A stretch of 64,000 nt of DNA from positions 62,001-126,000 of the forward strand of contig CAWEIS010000028.1 of the NCBI GenBank assembly GCA_963809205.1, written 5' to 3'. A model generated the notes under the pieces. The model worked only from the letters and a program-made list of their open reading frames with translations. It made no database searches and was not told the origin of the DNA. Shown in pieces: positions 35,248-44,736 of this stretch. The DNA comes from DATLLN01 sp963809205 (lineage in GTDB: Bacteria > Actinomycetota > Thermoleophilia > Gaiellales > JAICJC01). The stretch's first letter is position 1, and each line of letters opens with the position of its first letter. Both the position numbers and the translations under genes were made by a program.

Positions 35248-38064
35248 CTAGGAGCTCGCGACCGTGAGGGCCCGGGCGATCTGGGTGCGCGATCCGATGT
35301 CGAGCTTTCGAAAGACGCTTCGCAGATGGTTCTCGATCGTCTTCTCGGTGACGAAGAGCGCCTGGGCGACCTCGCGGTTCGTCATGCCCTCGGCGGCCAT
35401 CCGGGCCACACGTGATTCGCTGGCGGTGAGCTTGCTGCGGCTCTCGATCGGATTGCGCCGCGGCCGTGCGCCCGCGGCGATCAGTTCCTCGTGAGCGCGG
35501 CGGGCGACCGAATCGGCCTGGCAGGCAAGCGCTAGGTCGAGCGCCTCGGCCAGCATCGAGCGCGCCTCCGCCCGACGTCCGACCCGTCGCTGCGCGCTTC
35601 CCAGGGCGAGCATCGCGTACGCCAGTTCCAACCGGCCAGGCGACGTCTCCAGCACCGCAACCGCCTCCTCGAGCGGCGGGATGGCGTCGTCGCCTTGGTG
35701 AAGCAGGCTGGCTGCGCGGAGCGCAGCGCCCAGCGGCCGCGGCGCGCCGAACGCCCGACAGCGAACCAGCTGTTCGTCGATCAGCTTCCGCGCTTCGTCC
35801 TCGCGGCCGGCTGCCAGGAGCAGGGGTACCGCGTCCGACCGCCAGTCCGAGACGGCGGGCGTGAGTATGCCCCACTCGCGTTCGAGGCGGCCGCACATGG
35901 CGTACTCCTCCAGCGCCTGTGCCCGGCGGCCGTGCGCCGCGTTGAGCCGGCCCTTGGTCTCGTGATGGCTGATCGCGCCGATGGTGATGCCACGATCGGC
36001 GTCCAGACCGGCGCTGCGCCAGGTCTCGCTGGCCTCGTCGAGCTGGCCGCGGGCGATCTGGGCGTCAACGAGTGCCAGGGCGCCGTAGGGAATGCCGCGG
36101 AGCGTGATCCCGGTGAGCGCATTCGCGGCGTCCGCCTCTGCTTCGGCTAGCGCACCGCGAAGCCACCAGGTCATCGCTCGCATGTGGCTCGCCACCGAGT
36201 ATGCCGGCGCGGCGCCGCGCCGGCGCGACCAGGCGATCACGTCGGTAAAGATCGCGGTGGCCTCCTCGAGCATCTCGCCCAGCATCAGTACCGTGGGCAC
36301 CATCCAGAACGACGCCGCGTCCGGCCCCGGGTCGTCGATCAGGCCGCCGTCTCCGAGAATGCGCAGCGCGATGACGCGCACCTCCTGTTGCGTGCCGGTC
36401 ATCACGGCATCGAGCGCGGCGTGGGCAAGGCCGATGCGCGCCCGCGGCGAACTGAGCGGTCCGGAGGCCGGCTCGAACGGCGTCGGCAGGGTCGGGAGGC
36501 TGCGCCAGGCCTCGAGGCTGCTGGCCGCCGTGAAACACCGGGTCCCCTGCAGGAACAGCCCCAGCTCACGCTCGGACTCCGGCAGGGCCTGGATTGCCTC
36601 GGTCAAGGCTCGCACGGCCTCGGCCGGTCGATCTGTGAGAGTGAGCGCCGTGCCCAGCTCGGCGGCAGCAGCCGCTCGTACCGTCACGCTCACGGGCATC
36701 CTGCCGGCGCCGGACAGATTCTCGACCGCGGTGCCGATATCACCGGCGGCGAGCGCGCTCGAGCCGAGCTCGAGTGTCAGCTCGGGCGACAGGGTTGCGT
36801 CCGGTGGCTCTGCCAGTGCGCGTCGGAGGTACGTCGCGGCCACATCCGCCGCGCCACGCTGGCGAGCCGTTCGAGCCGCCAGCCTGAGCACGTCCACAGT
36901 CTGAGGGTCACCTCGCGGCCCCGACGCAAGCAGATGCACGGCCACCCGATCGGGCTCGGCGCCTGCGGCCAACTGCAGTGCAGCCGCGCGGCCGTGCCAC
37001 TGCATACGCTCGCCCAGCCCGAGCTCCCCGTAGACCGCTGCCCGCACCAGCGGGTGTTCGAACATGAGCGGTAGCCCCGACTGCATGATCGCCGCCGAGG
37101 TGAGGTCGTCGGCGGCTCGCTCCGCCACCTCGTCGTCCAGCTCCGCCAACCGGGCCGCCATACGCGGCTCCGCTGCGCCGCCGAGCACCGCGACGGCGCG
37201 GGCCAGCCACGTGCACTCCTCGGGCAGGCCTCGCAGGCGCGCACGCACCGAGCGATCGACACCGACCGATCGCAGCCCATCAGCAAGCGGGGCGTTGGCC
37301 GCCCTCGGCTCGATCTCGCGGCGCACCAGCTCGCCGACCAACTCATTGACCAGGAACCCGTTGCCGCCGGTGGCGTCATAACAGGCGGCCAGGAACTCGG
37401 CATCGGCGCCGTGCAGCGTCTGCGCGACCAGACCCGCCACCGCCGCCTCAGAAAGGGGTGCCGGCCGCACGGCAGACGCGCCGGCCAGCGTGCACAGGTC
37501 GTCGATCGCCTCCTGGACTTCGCCGGGCTCGTTCGAGCGCGAGGTCACAACCATCGCCAGTCTGAGCCCGTCGGCTCGGCGCGCGACGTACGGCAACCAG
37601 CGCAGGGACGGCCCGTCGCACCAGTGCGCGTCGTCGATCAACAGCAGCAGCGGCCTCTGCGCGGCGGCGTTGGCCGTGAACCAATAGAGGCCGTGCAGCG
37701 CCGTCAGCGGCGGCTCGAACGCGGCGTTGGTCTGGATCTGCGACAGGACTGGGCCGGCGAGTGCTCCAGCCCCCGCCAATAAGGCTTCGCGCTCCTCCTC
37801 GTCGGCGGCGGCAAGCAGCGGCTCGAGCAGCTGCCGCACAATCCCGAACGGGAATGCCTGCTCGAGGTCCGATCCGCGTGCCGTCAGCACGCAGAAGTCA
37901 TCGGCGGACTCCCGGGCCTCGATCAGCAGCCGTGACTTGCCGATGCCTGGCGGCCCTTCGATGACCAGCGCGCCGCCGCTTCCGGCTCGTGCGTTAGCAA
38001 GCAAACGGCCGAGCGTCTCTAACTCGCGCTCGCGCTCGATGAGCGATGCGGCGCGTACGGCCAC
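35248..38064 (-). CDS. LuxR-family AAA/LAL transcriptional regulator
   Basis: 938 aa. N-terminal AAA ATPase with Walker A VIEGPPGIGKSRLL (res 34-47) and Walker B PLLLLIDDAHWCDGPSL; a long TPR-like helical middle (about 400-850); C-terminal LuxR HTH (LTASESRVARMAAEGMTNRE, VTEKTIENHLRSVFRKL). This is the large ATP-binding LuxR (MalT/LAL) class, activators of secondary metabolism or carbon use. Target unknown; the divergent neighbour is only a gene fragment. Confidence 0.93.
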   Translation of the reverse strand: MAVRAASLIERERELETLGRLLANARAGSGGALVIEGPPGIGKSRLLIEARESADDFCVLTARGSDLEQAFPFGIVRQLLEPLLAAADEEEREALLAGAGALAGPVLSQIQTNAAFEPPLTALHGLYWFTANAAAQRPLLLLIDDAHWCDGPSLRWLPYVARRADGLRLAMVVTSRSNEPGEVQEAIDDLCTLAGASAVRPAPLSEAAVAGLVAQTLHGADAEFLAACYDATGGNGFLVNELVGELVRREIEPRAANAPLADGLRSVGVDRSVRARLRGLPEECTWLARAVAVLGGAAEPRMAARLAELDDEVAERAADDLTSAAIMQSGLPLMFEHPLVRAAVYGELGLGERMQWHGRAAALQLAAGAEPDRVAVHLLASGPRGDPQTVDVLRLAARTARQRGAADVAATYLRRALAEPPDATLSPELTLELGSSALAAGDIGTAVENLSGAGRMPVSVTVRAAAAAELGTALTLTDRPAEAVRALTEAIQALPESERELGLFLQGTRCFTAASSLEAWRSLPTLPTPFEPASGPLSSPRARIGLAHAALDAVMTGTQQEVRVIALRILGDGGLIDDPGPDAASFWMVPTVLMLGEMLEEATAIFTDVIAWSRRRGAAPAYSVASHMRAMTWWLRGALAEAEADAANALTGITLRGIPYGALALVDAQIARGQLDEASETWRSAGLDADRGITIGAISHHETKGRLNAAHGRRAQALEEYAMCGRLEREWGILTPAVSDWRSDAVPLLLAAGREDEARKLIDEQLVRCRAFGAPRPLGAALRAASLLHQGDDAIPPLEEAVAVLETSPGRLELAYAMLALGSAQRRVGRRAEARSMLAEALDLALACQADSVARRAHEELIAAGARPRRNPIESRSKLTASESRVARMAAEGMTNREVAQALFVTEKTIENHLRSVFRKLDIGSRTQIARALTVASS

Positions 38065-38090
38065 GGTGAGATCATAGGCGGTCGTGGCTC

Positions 38091-38327
38091 TTGTTGCTTG
38101 CTGGATCAGGCTTGAGGAGCGGGAGCCAGGGGGAGCGTGATGGTGACGCCCTGCTCTTCAACATCGCGTGCTGCGAGAGCCTCGCGGGCCGCTCGGCCGA
38201 CGCGATCGGGCATCTGCGGCGCGCGATCGAGCTCGACAGCCAGCTTCGCACGTGGGTCGCCAGCGACTCGGACTTCGACCCGATTCGTGACGAGCCCGGG
38301 TTCAGCGGGCTGTTGGTCGGCCCTTGA
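38091..38327 (+). pseudogene. TPR-protein C-terminal remnant
   Basis: The segment LLFNIACCESLAGRSADAIG, HLRRAIELDSQLRTWVASDS, DFDPIRDEPGFSGLL is the typical C-terminal TPR end of larger proteins. No upstream part exists: the LAL regulator starts divergently 26 bases before this frame. So this is a fragment left after a deletion, or a very short protein. Confidence 0.55.
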
Positions 38328-38774
38328 TTAGACGAGGCGCGGGTGCAGCGTGCACGAAGCGATGAGGGTGGTGCCGAAACGGTTTCGTACCCTGACGTGG
38401 TCGCCTGACTGGAGTCTTGGCACGTATTGCCCCTTCGATTGGTAGCGCACGAGCTGCGCGGTACCCTGACTCCCAACGCGCATAAACCCAAGCTTGTGGC
38501 CCGCGGCGAAGACCGTGAGCAACTTTCCGGTGAGCTTGCCGGGGGCATTCCGCAGGCTCAGAGAGAAGTGGCGATCCTGCTCAGTCTTGGTGAACGGCCC
38601 AAACCCGACGCCTCCGCGGATCGCCGGGTAGACGCTGCTGCCACGAAGCGTTCCACTGAGAATGGGATGCCCGGTGATCGACGGAGATAGGCGCTGGGCC
38701 GATGACGCCGGCACGCCAACCAGCACGCCTGCGATCGCTGCGGTAAGAACGTACACAACCAGGCGTAGCCGCAT
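38328..38774 (-). CDS. Small secreted protein, paralogue of gene at 12738
   Basis: 148 aa; ACGGAGAG shortly before the ATG sets the start. Signal peptide ends near ASSAQ. Mature domain: ILSGTLRGSSVYPAIRGGVG, LTGKLLTVFAAGHKLGFMRV, VPRLQSGDHVRVRNRFGTTL. Aligns over its length with the secreted protein encoded at 12738. Role unknown. Confidence 0.75.
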   Translation of the reverse strand: MRLRLVVYVLTAAIAGVLVGVPASSAQRLSPSITGHPILSGTLRGSSVYPAIRGGVGFGPFTKTEQDRHFSLSLRNAPGKLTGKLLTVFAAGHKLGFMRVGSQGTAQLVRYQSKGQYVPRLQSGDHVRVRNRFGTTLIASCTLHPRLV

Positions 38775-40294
38775 GAAAGCTCTCCGTAAGCCGGCGATGA
38801 CTGCCAACCACTATCCAGCATCCTGGGTTCGTCTGCACCGCGGCGACGGCGACCGGCCTAGCCGCCCCGACTCCTGCGTCGCCGGACCAGAACGCAGAAA
38901 TTTCCTCACCGGCCGCAACACGACGACCCGCGGGCATCGATGGCACGAGCACGCGACGGAACACGGCAACATCCTCGTCCTCGGCCGCGTCTGCGCTAGG
39001 TGCGGCCGGCAAGAAACAGCGGCGATCCGAGGAAAGGACGACCTGGTTGACGGTGGTTCGCAAACGGCTGCGAGCTCGTCAGTTGACCGCCAAGTCGAGA
39101 GCCTGTAACCTGCGCATCCTTGCAATCGGACTGTGGGTGGCTCCCGTGTTTGTTGCGAGAACGAGGCGTGGCGCACCCCCTCTCCGGGCGCGCCCCAGTA
39201 GGCGCGTGCACAGGCAGGGCGCGCCTACTTCGACCAGCGTCCGGCCGGTACACACTTCCGTGCCGGTCGGGCGCCTACGACTCGCAATGGGGCAAACGAG
39301 CGTTTGCATCGTTGGCGAGGTTGGGTACGATCTCAAGCTGGCGGCCCGGATTTCCCCCGCGCCGCGAGTGCTCCATCCATCGGGTTCTCGCAGGTGTTGC
39401 CTGCCAGATGACGGGGTCGTCCGGGCCGCTCCCTCGGATGCCGGTTTCGACCCACACACTCCCGTCGGCGGGCGCAACCCATTCGACCCTGACCACATCA
39501 GCTCCACGTGGGCGGGGGTTGACCCCGCCCGCTTATGACCCGGCAGGTTCCGGGCCGCCAGTTCGCCGCAGTGCAGACAGACCGCCTCACCAGTCATCTT
39601 GGGCTCTTTCATTTTGATGTGGACTCGGTACCGGTTCGGTCGTTCTGGTGATCTCATACGGGCCTGCCGCAGTGCTTGCAGGTGATTTGTCCGGGTGGTC
39701 TCCGACCTCGGCCCTCGCCACTGACTGGCGGAATCACTCGCGCCATTTTTACGCATTCTTCTCCGCGTAACATGCTGACAGTGTTCGGCACCGGCGGCTT
39801 CGAGAAACTGGTCGCGTTCAAGGCTGCTCTCGTCGCGCAACTGTCAAAGCACGACCTCGATGTGCCTGACTGGGTCGAGGCTTTGGGGAAGCCCAGCTGA
39901 GGCGTTTGCCGCCGTCCGAAGCAACCTGACTGGCTTGTCCCCAAACTCGACGCTTTTCTAGGGCTCCGCGCGCCGGGTCGGGTCGTGCTCAGGTGGCGCC
40001 GACCTGTTGGCCTCCGCGCAGCGCCGCCGATACGCTCGTGACCGACACGCCTGGTCGTGATGACGCTGCCTATCACGCGCCGCGTGGCGAATCGTTTGGG
40101 CAGCCGGCGGGGGGTGCTAACGATCGGCGGGTGCGGGTAGACTTGGGGTTGTCTCCTACGTCGGCTGTTGAGACTGATGGCCGCCTCTAGTGGGGGCCGT
40201 CTTTGCGTCTGAGGGCGCCGGTTCGTGTGCGGTGCTGTCGTTCGGACGCCCGCTTGCGCTCCGCCTTGCTACCGCGTCGTTCTCTGGGTTGGGC
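38775..40294. other. Low-coding-density interval
   Basis: No confident gene in 1.5 kb. Suggestive pieces: on the minus strand a 30-codon frame 39654-39746 (ends ITCKHCGRPV) whose stop overlaps (ATGA) the start of a frame containing MTGEAVCLHCGELAARNLPG, and a third frame (39275-39496) with VRVEWVAPADGSVWVE; on the plus strand 39772-39900 reads MLTVFGTGGFEKLVAFKAAL to a stop. The CxxC microproteins look phage- or HNH-associated, but support is thin. Confidence 0.35.
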
Positions 40295-40300
40295 TTGACA
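40295..40300 (+). promoter_or_regulatory. -35 element TTGACA
   Basis: TTGACA, with a weak GATTAG/ATTAGT -10 around 40320-40326, five to ten bases before the ATG of the next gene. Indicates a nearly leaderless transcript. Confidence 0.45.
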
Positions 40301-40330
40301 ATCCAGGAACCCGCTTCACGATTAGTAGGC

Positions 40331-40585
40331 ATGACTAGCACGCAGACTCAGGCCATCAGCATCAGCGCGGCGCGGGTTGTCGCAGGCGACGTGGTGACCC
40401 GGGACGAGGAACGACGTATCGTCGCAATGGTCGAGTGGTACCACCGCACGCAGCGGCGATTTACCTATACCGACGGGAGCAAGTCCTACCACTCGATGAG
40501 TCAGCGGGTCACCGTCGAGCGGCCGATCAGCGCGGCGGCGGATCGGTCAGCGGCGTGTGCCGAGTCGCTGGATCGATCCCTCTAG
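40331..40585 (+). CDS. Small hypothetical protein
   Basis: 84 aa, polar, with a central aromatic stretch (IVAMVEWYHRTQRRFTYTDG) and no recognised domain. Support comes from the promoter-like TTGACA and the ordered start context. Convergent with the HNH gene. Could be a phage or plasmid-type accessory protein. Confidence 0.5.
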   Translation: MTSTQTQAISISAARVVAGDVVTRDEERRIVAMVEWYHRTQRRFTYTDGSKSYHSMSQRVTVERPISAAADRSAACAESLDRSL

Positions 40586-40715
40586 GTCGCGCAGCCTGCG
40601 CTGGACGTCGCGCAGGCCAGCCAGTAGCTCAGCGTCGTCCCGCTGATGTCTACCTCCGTTGCCGTGATTTGCTGGGCGACGTGTTCGCCGACGAACCGCT
40701 GGGCTATGGCGACGG

Positions 40716-41177
40716 TCAGGAGCGTTGCGACGATCGACGCAGCCGAGCCGGCAGGGCTAGCGGGTTTCGCTCGCTTTGTTCGTCGGCGATGGTGTAGAGG
40801 TCGGCGCGGGTCTTGACGTCGGCGCAGGCGTCGCAGAGTAGCCACAGGTTGCCCATCTCGGTCAGGCCGCCCTGGAGTAGCGGCCGGCGGTGGTTCACTT
40901 GGCCGGTCAGGGGGAGGATGCGGCTGCCGCAGACTTCGCAGTGGTGGCGGGCGCGTCGGCGGACGTCCCGCCGCAGCCGGCGGTAGACGGCAGGCGGTGG
41001 GACGAGCTGGCGGCCGGTTTCCTCCGACCCTGCCCAGGGTGCGGGCGAATGCCCCCGGCACCGGCCCCCACCCGGTATGGATGGTTCGGTGCACCCAGCG
41101 ACCAGGCACACACCCGCGGCTCGTTGGCTGAGGTCGCGGCGTACCGCATCGCGATCGGATGCGCCTGTCATTTGCAT
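40716..41177 (-). CDS. HNH endonuclease-like protein
   Basis: About 153 aa. Two zinc-type pairs: CLVAGCTEPSIPGGGRCRGH and HHCEVCGSRILP / LLCDACADVKT around an HNH core (GQVNHRRPLLQGGLTEMGNL). The last HNH position, normally His in CH..K, is Ala (CADVKT), so activity is doubtful. The start is uncertain (ATGs at 41195, 41177, 41171). HNH proteins of this size are frequent in prophages and mobile elements. Confidence 0.65.
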   Translation of the reverse strand: MQMTGASDRDAVRRDLSQRAAGVCLVAGCTEPSIPGGGRCRGHSPAPWAGSEETGRQLVPPPAVYRRLRRDVRRRARHHCEVCGSRILPLTGQVNHRRPLLQGGLTEMGNLWLLCDACADVKTRADLYTIADEQSERNPLALPARLRRSSQRS

Positions 41178-41473
41178 GTTCCACTTCAGACTCATACTTG
41201 AGTAACTCTTTCGTTGACGAATAGCGTGATTCCTCGCGCGGCCAAGCGCGCTGGCGTGAATCCGAAGCCAGCGGCCGAAGCCGTCGCCGAAGAGAGGTCG
41301 ATGTAGTGCCCACGCCCTTGCTGGCCGTCCGTTGGAACGGATCTCCGTTAACGGAGAGGCCAAATCGATCGAGCTGCCCATCCAGGGAGGACGACCAACT
41401 CCACAAGCATAGCCTGCGCGCTATTGAAGGACGATTGGGCCCCAGAAAAGTAGTTGCCCCCGGCAACGGGTCG

Positions 41474-41698
41474 GTGTACGCGTCAGGTGTGGCCAGGCGG
41501 CGCGGCTGCTCGACTGCTCGCCGAACATGGTGCGGATGCGGGCGAAGCGCGGTCGGCTCGACGCCGCTATTCGGCCGCGGTGCCTACGTCACGCGGGAGA
41601 GCGTCTGCCGACTCATCGGGGAGCCGTGGTCACAGCCGCTCTCGCCGGAGCCGAGGTGGCGGCGCGCCGAGGGGCGCTATAGCTGTTCATGTGGGTAG
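41474..41698 (+). pseudogene. Excisionase-type HTH protein, frameshifted
   Basis: VYASGVARR in one frame, ARLLDCSPNMVRMRAKRGRL in the next, and STPLFGRGAYVTRESVCRLI with GEP in the first again: together the helix-turn-helix and wing of an excisionase/MerR-like DNA-binding protein. Two frame changes are needed. The 3' end overlaps the convergent deacetylase end by 12 bases. Suggests a former mobile element. Confidence 0.45.
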
Positions 41699-42895
41699 GC
41701 CGAGGGCGTGGAGGTGGGCGGCGAGGCCCCAGATGCCGTCGCCGTGGTTGACGCGGACTCGGTCGAGGCTGTAGGGGGTGAGTGGCGTTGCGCGCCCGAA
41801 CTCTGTGGTGGTGGCCGCCAGGTAGCCGGCTGCGTGGACAGCCGAGATGACGCGACTGTCGTAGATTCCTGCGGGGTAGCAGAAGAATCTGGCTGGTACG
41901 GCGAACGAGGAGCGAAGCCAGGCGCGGGAACCGGCGACCTCGATCCACAGGCGCGATTGGGAGAGGCTGGTGAGTGCGGGGTGGGTCAGCGTGTGTGAGT
42001 CGATCTCCCAGTCTGATGCGATCAGTCCGCGGATCTTCTTCGTGCTGAGGCTCCAGCTGCCCTGGTTGACGTGGGTGCGGATGAGGTTGAGCGTCCCGGC
42101 CCAGCCGTGCCTGGCGAGGATTGGGCGAGCCGCCCAGTAGTGGCCGGCGAAGCCATCGTCGAAGGAGATGACGATCGGCCGGCTGGGCAGGGATGCGCCG
42201 TGCCAGTAGTCCCAGGCTTGTTGCAGTGAGATGACGTGGTAGCCGCGGCTGGCAAGGAAGTTCATCTGTCGGGCGAAGGTCTTCGGCGCGACCCACAGCT
42301 GCAGGTTGGGGACGCCAGGTGGAGCAACGGCGATCACGTGGTACATCAGGATCGGAATCGCCATGCGGTGCGTCGCCACCATCGGGTGAGTGCATCGAAC
42401 GCGGTAGTCCGTGGGGTCGCCGCTGCAGATGTTGAGGCCGATGCCGCCGTCCAGCCGGTCAAACGGCGCGTGATCGCCGGCCATCAGGTGGTCGCTCCAC
42501 GGCCCGCCGTAGAGTCGGTCACGGCCGACACCTCCCACCAGCAGGTCGCGGCCACTATCGCCCCACATCCGGTCTGCGCCGTGGCCTGCGAGCAGTTGAT
42601 CGTTGCCAGACCCTCCGAGCAGGGCATCGTTGCCGTCTCCGCCACGCAAGACGTCGTCCCCACCGTGGCCGACCAATCGGTCGTTGCCGCCGAGACCACA
42701 AATCGCGTCCGCGTGGTCTGTCCCGACCAGCAGGTCGTCTCCCGGCGTCCCAACGATCGTGCAGTACGCAAGACGCCGAGCAGCCACCCGATGCCCGGCC
42801 GACACAGCGCGACCCGCAGGTCTGCCACTCCCCCTCGCAGAGAGGAGCACGATCCCGAACAAAACAGCGATCGTGCAGGCCAGCCAGCGTGCCAT
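41687..42895 (-). CDS. Polysaccharide deacetylase with RTX-like repeats
   Basis: 402 aa. Signal/TM segment (ARWLACTIAVLFGIVLLSAR), then 7-8 glycine-rich calcium-binding nonapeptides (GTPGDDLLVG, GLGGNDRLVG, GDGNDALLGGSGNDQLLAG, GRDLLVGGVGRDRLYGG), then a CE4 deacetylase: ISFDDGF (catalytic Asp and metal Asp), IDSHTLTHP (metal His pair), ARFFCYPAGIYD. A secreted, probably calcium-dependent enzyme that removes acetyl groups from a glycan. The start is fixed by a leaderless promoter; the C5-epimerase-like gene is divergent from it. Confidence 0.88.
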   Translation of the reverse strand: MARWLACTIAVLFGIVLLSARGSGRPAGRAVSAGHRVAARRLAYCTIVGTPGDDLLVGTDHADAICGLGGNDRLVGHGGDDVLRGGDGNDALLGGSGNDQLLAGHGADRMWGDSGRDLLVGGVGRDRLYGGPWSDHLMAGDHAPFDRLDGGIGLNICSGDPTDYRVRCTHPMVATHRMAIPILMYHVIAVAPPGVPNLQLWVAPKTFARQMNFLASRGYHVISLQQAWDYWHGASLPSRPIVISFDDGFAGHYWAARPILARHGWAGTLNLIRTHVNQGSWSLSTKKIRGLIASDWEIDSHTLTHPALTSLSQSRLWIEVAGSRAWLRSSFAVPARFFCYPAGIYDSRVISAVHAAGYLAATTTEFGRATPLTPYSLDRVRVNHGDGIWGLAAHLHALGLPT

Positions 42896-42901
42896 ACCCT
42901 C

Positions 42902-42930
42902 ATCGTAGGGTCTTGTGGCAAGTATTACAA
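42902..42930 (-). promoter_or_regulatory. Leaderless promoter of the RTX-deacetylase
   Basis: On the minus strand TTGTAA, 17 bases, TACGAT, then six bases to the ATG. Good sigma-70 spacing, and transcription would start at the first codon. Confidence 0.55.
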
Positions 42931-43001
42931 GACACAAAATTCCTGAATCTCAGGGGGTCCAACCGCGCCTTCGCCTGGCATCCCCGAGGCAGCCGCGCGA
43001 G

Positions 43002-43030
43002 TTGCGGTGTCGTCCGGGAATTGTTGTACT
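43002..43030 (+). promoter_or_regulatory. Promoter of the C5-epimerase-like gene
   Basis: TTGCGG, 17 bases, TGTACT, with the ATG ten bases after the -10; leader of only a few bases. Divergent from the deacetylase promoter about 70 bases away. Confidence 0.45.
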
Positions 43031-43040
43031 AGTTGTCACG

Positions 43041-44366
43041 ATGTCAGCTTCGGCAGGTCGGCGCGTTCCGTCCGCGGACTTCTTCTCCGAGGTCGAGTTC
43101 GTGTGGCAGGAGACCGTGGCACCGCCTGCGATGGATGGTGGCTCGGTGGTCAGCGCCGCCGAGTCCCGCCGCTCACCCGTCCAGCGTCGGCGAAGGCCCC
43201 CTCCGCTGACGCTGGTTCGGCGATGGGCGAGCGCGCTTCTGCTCGTCGCCGGCGCGATCATTCTGATCGGCCGCCAGCTCACCGCACCGAACGCCGGCTG
43301 GGCGCCGCTGCCGCTGCCGGTCCCGATGCAGGGACACAACGGCGACGAGACCGGGCGGGGCGCAGGTCCGAGTTCCTCCGGTGCGCGGGATGCAGCGTCG
43401 ATCACCGCCGCCGGTGCCGCTGCGAGGTCCGGCCTCAGTGCCGCTGTGCACGCGGGAACCGTGCGGCCTTCCGAGGCCGCTGCCGCCGCGAAGGTGATCT
43501 CGAGGGCGGAGGCGAAACTGGCGGCCGACGGCACGGCATCGGGGGGCGATCTTGGCACCGCCCTGGCGGAGGTTGCGGCACAGGCACCGGCGTACACGAG
43601 TCCCCGCGTCCATGTGCTGTTCCCCCAGCTGGCGGTGAACCTCGACCGTCGACCCCCTGCAGTTGGTTCGACTGATATCACCGGCCCGGATGGCACCGTC
43701 TACCGCTACATGGCCGGGCACGGCTACGTCTTTCACCCGCTGGCGGACTTCGGTCGCCTGAACCGGTACGTCGCCCAGAGCAACAACCTGAAGGCCAGGC
43801 AGCTGGCCGACGCGTTGCTGGCACGCGCAGTGAAACAGCGCCAGGCGCTGGTGTGGGAGTACTACTTCCCGTTCGACGGCGGGCCGTCGCGCTGGACTTC
43901 CGGGTTCGCCCAGGCGGTGGCGGCCGACGCACTGTACCGAGCCGGGCTGCTGCTGCACGACGACAGTCTGAGGACGGCGGCCCACGCGGCCTTCGCCGGT
44001 CTGGCCACGGGGTTGACGAGGCCTGCCGGGGGCGGCAAATGGGTGGTGGAGTACAGCAACAGCGACATCCTGGTGCTGAACGCACACCTCGAGAGCCTGC
44101 TCGCCTTGCAACGGTACGCGAAGCAGAGCGGCGACCCCGACGCGGCGGCATTGGCACAACAGTTCAACCACGCCGCACACGCCTTGCTGCCCAGCTTCGA
44201 TACCGGCTGCTGGTCGCGCTACTCCCTCAACGGCCAGCCCGCCTCCGCCGGCTACCACAGCTACCACGTGGAGTTGCTGCGACGACTCTACGCCACCACG
44301 CACGACCCCCTGTGGCAACAGACCGCTGCCCGCTGGGACGGCTACCAGCGCAACCCGTCCTGCTGA
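43041..44366 (+). CDS. D-glucuronyl C5-epimerase-like membrane-anchored protein
   Basis: 441 aa. A cytosolic basic stretch, one TM helix (ASALLLVAGAIILIGRQL, about 67-84), an Ala/Ser-rich linker, then a domain matching the glucuronyl C5-epimerase C-terminal family (C5-epim_C): YYFPFDGGPSRWTSGFAQAV, VVEYSNSDILVLNAHLESLL, CWSRYSLNGQPASAGYHSYH, VELLRRLYATT. In animals the family converts glucuronate to iduronate in heparan sulfate; bacterial members are little studied. Anchored with the catalytic part outside, next to a deacetylase and a sulfatase. Confidence 0.8.
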   Translation: MSASAGRRVPSADFFSEVEFVWQETVAPPAMDGGSVVSAAESRRSPVQRRRRPPPLTLVRRWASALLLVAGAIILIGRQLTAPNAGWAPLPLPVPMQGHNGDETGRGAGPSSSGARDAASITAAGAAARSGLSAAVHAGTVRPSEAAAAAKVISRAEAKLAADGTASGGDLGTALAEVAAQAPAYTSPRVHVLFPQLAVNLDRRPPAVGSTDITGPDGTVYRYMAGHGYVFHPLADFGRLNRYVAQSNNLKARQLADALLARAVKQRQALVWEYYFPFDGGPSRWTSGFAQAVAADALYRAGLLLHDDSLRTAAHAAFAGLATGLTRPAGGGKWVVEYSNSDILVLNAHLESLLALQRYAKQSGDPDAAALAQQFNHAAHALLPSFDTGCWSRYSLNGQPASAGYHSYHVELLRRLYATTHDPLWQQTAARWDGYQRNPSC

Positions 44367-44736
44367 ATGCCGCTCATGTGTGGTCGTCCGGTCGTCCCAC
44401 GGCCGCAGTAGGTTCCTCGGTCGTGGGCTCCGGACGATCCGCTCGATACGGCGAATGACGTCCGGCGCGTCCGTCACCGCCCAGAAGCGTGGAACGAGTT
44501 CCGAGGGTGTTGCTCGTCCAACCGCGATCCGAAGGACGGTTCCTGCGGCTCGTGTGGGACCTTGGACGTCATCGGCTCGCTGAACCGAGTGACGCCGCCT
44601 CCACCGCGCAACGCCGGCGGCGCTGGACTCGTGCGCCGCCGGTGCGACTGCGCGACGCGCTCGCGGGGCTGGCACCGAACCAGGCGCGTCGTATGGTCTA
44701 GACTGAGCGCGGTGCGGGGAGCCTTCGGACGCGCTT
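44367..44736. other. Gene-free interval before the sulfatase
   Basis: No convincing gene. TATGGT (44692) and TAGACT (44699) are -10 candidates for the sulfatase, with GGGGAG about 20 bases before its ATG. Confidence 0.4.

Noticed and set aside
39079..39840. A 253-codon minus-strand protein
   Set aside because: Its composition changes along its length and overlaps other small frames; only short pieces look coding, so it is described under the low-density interval.
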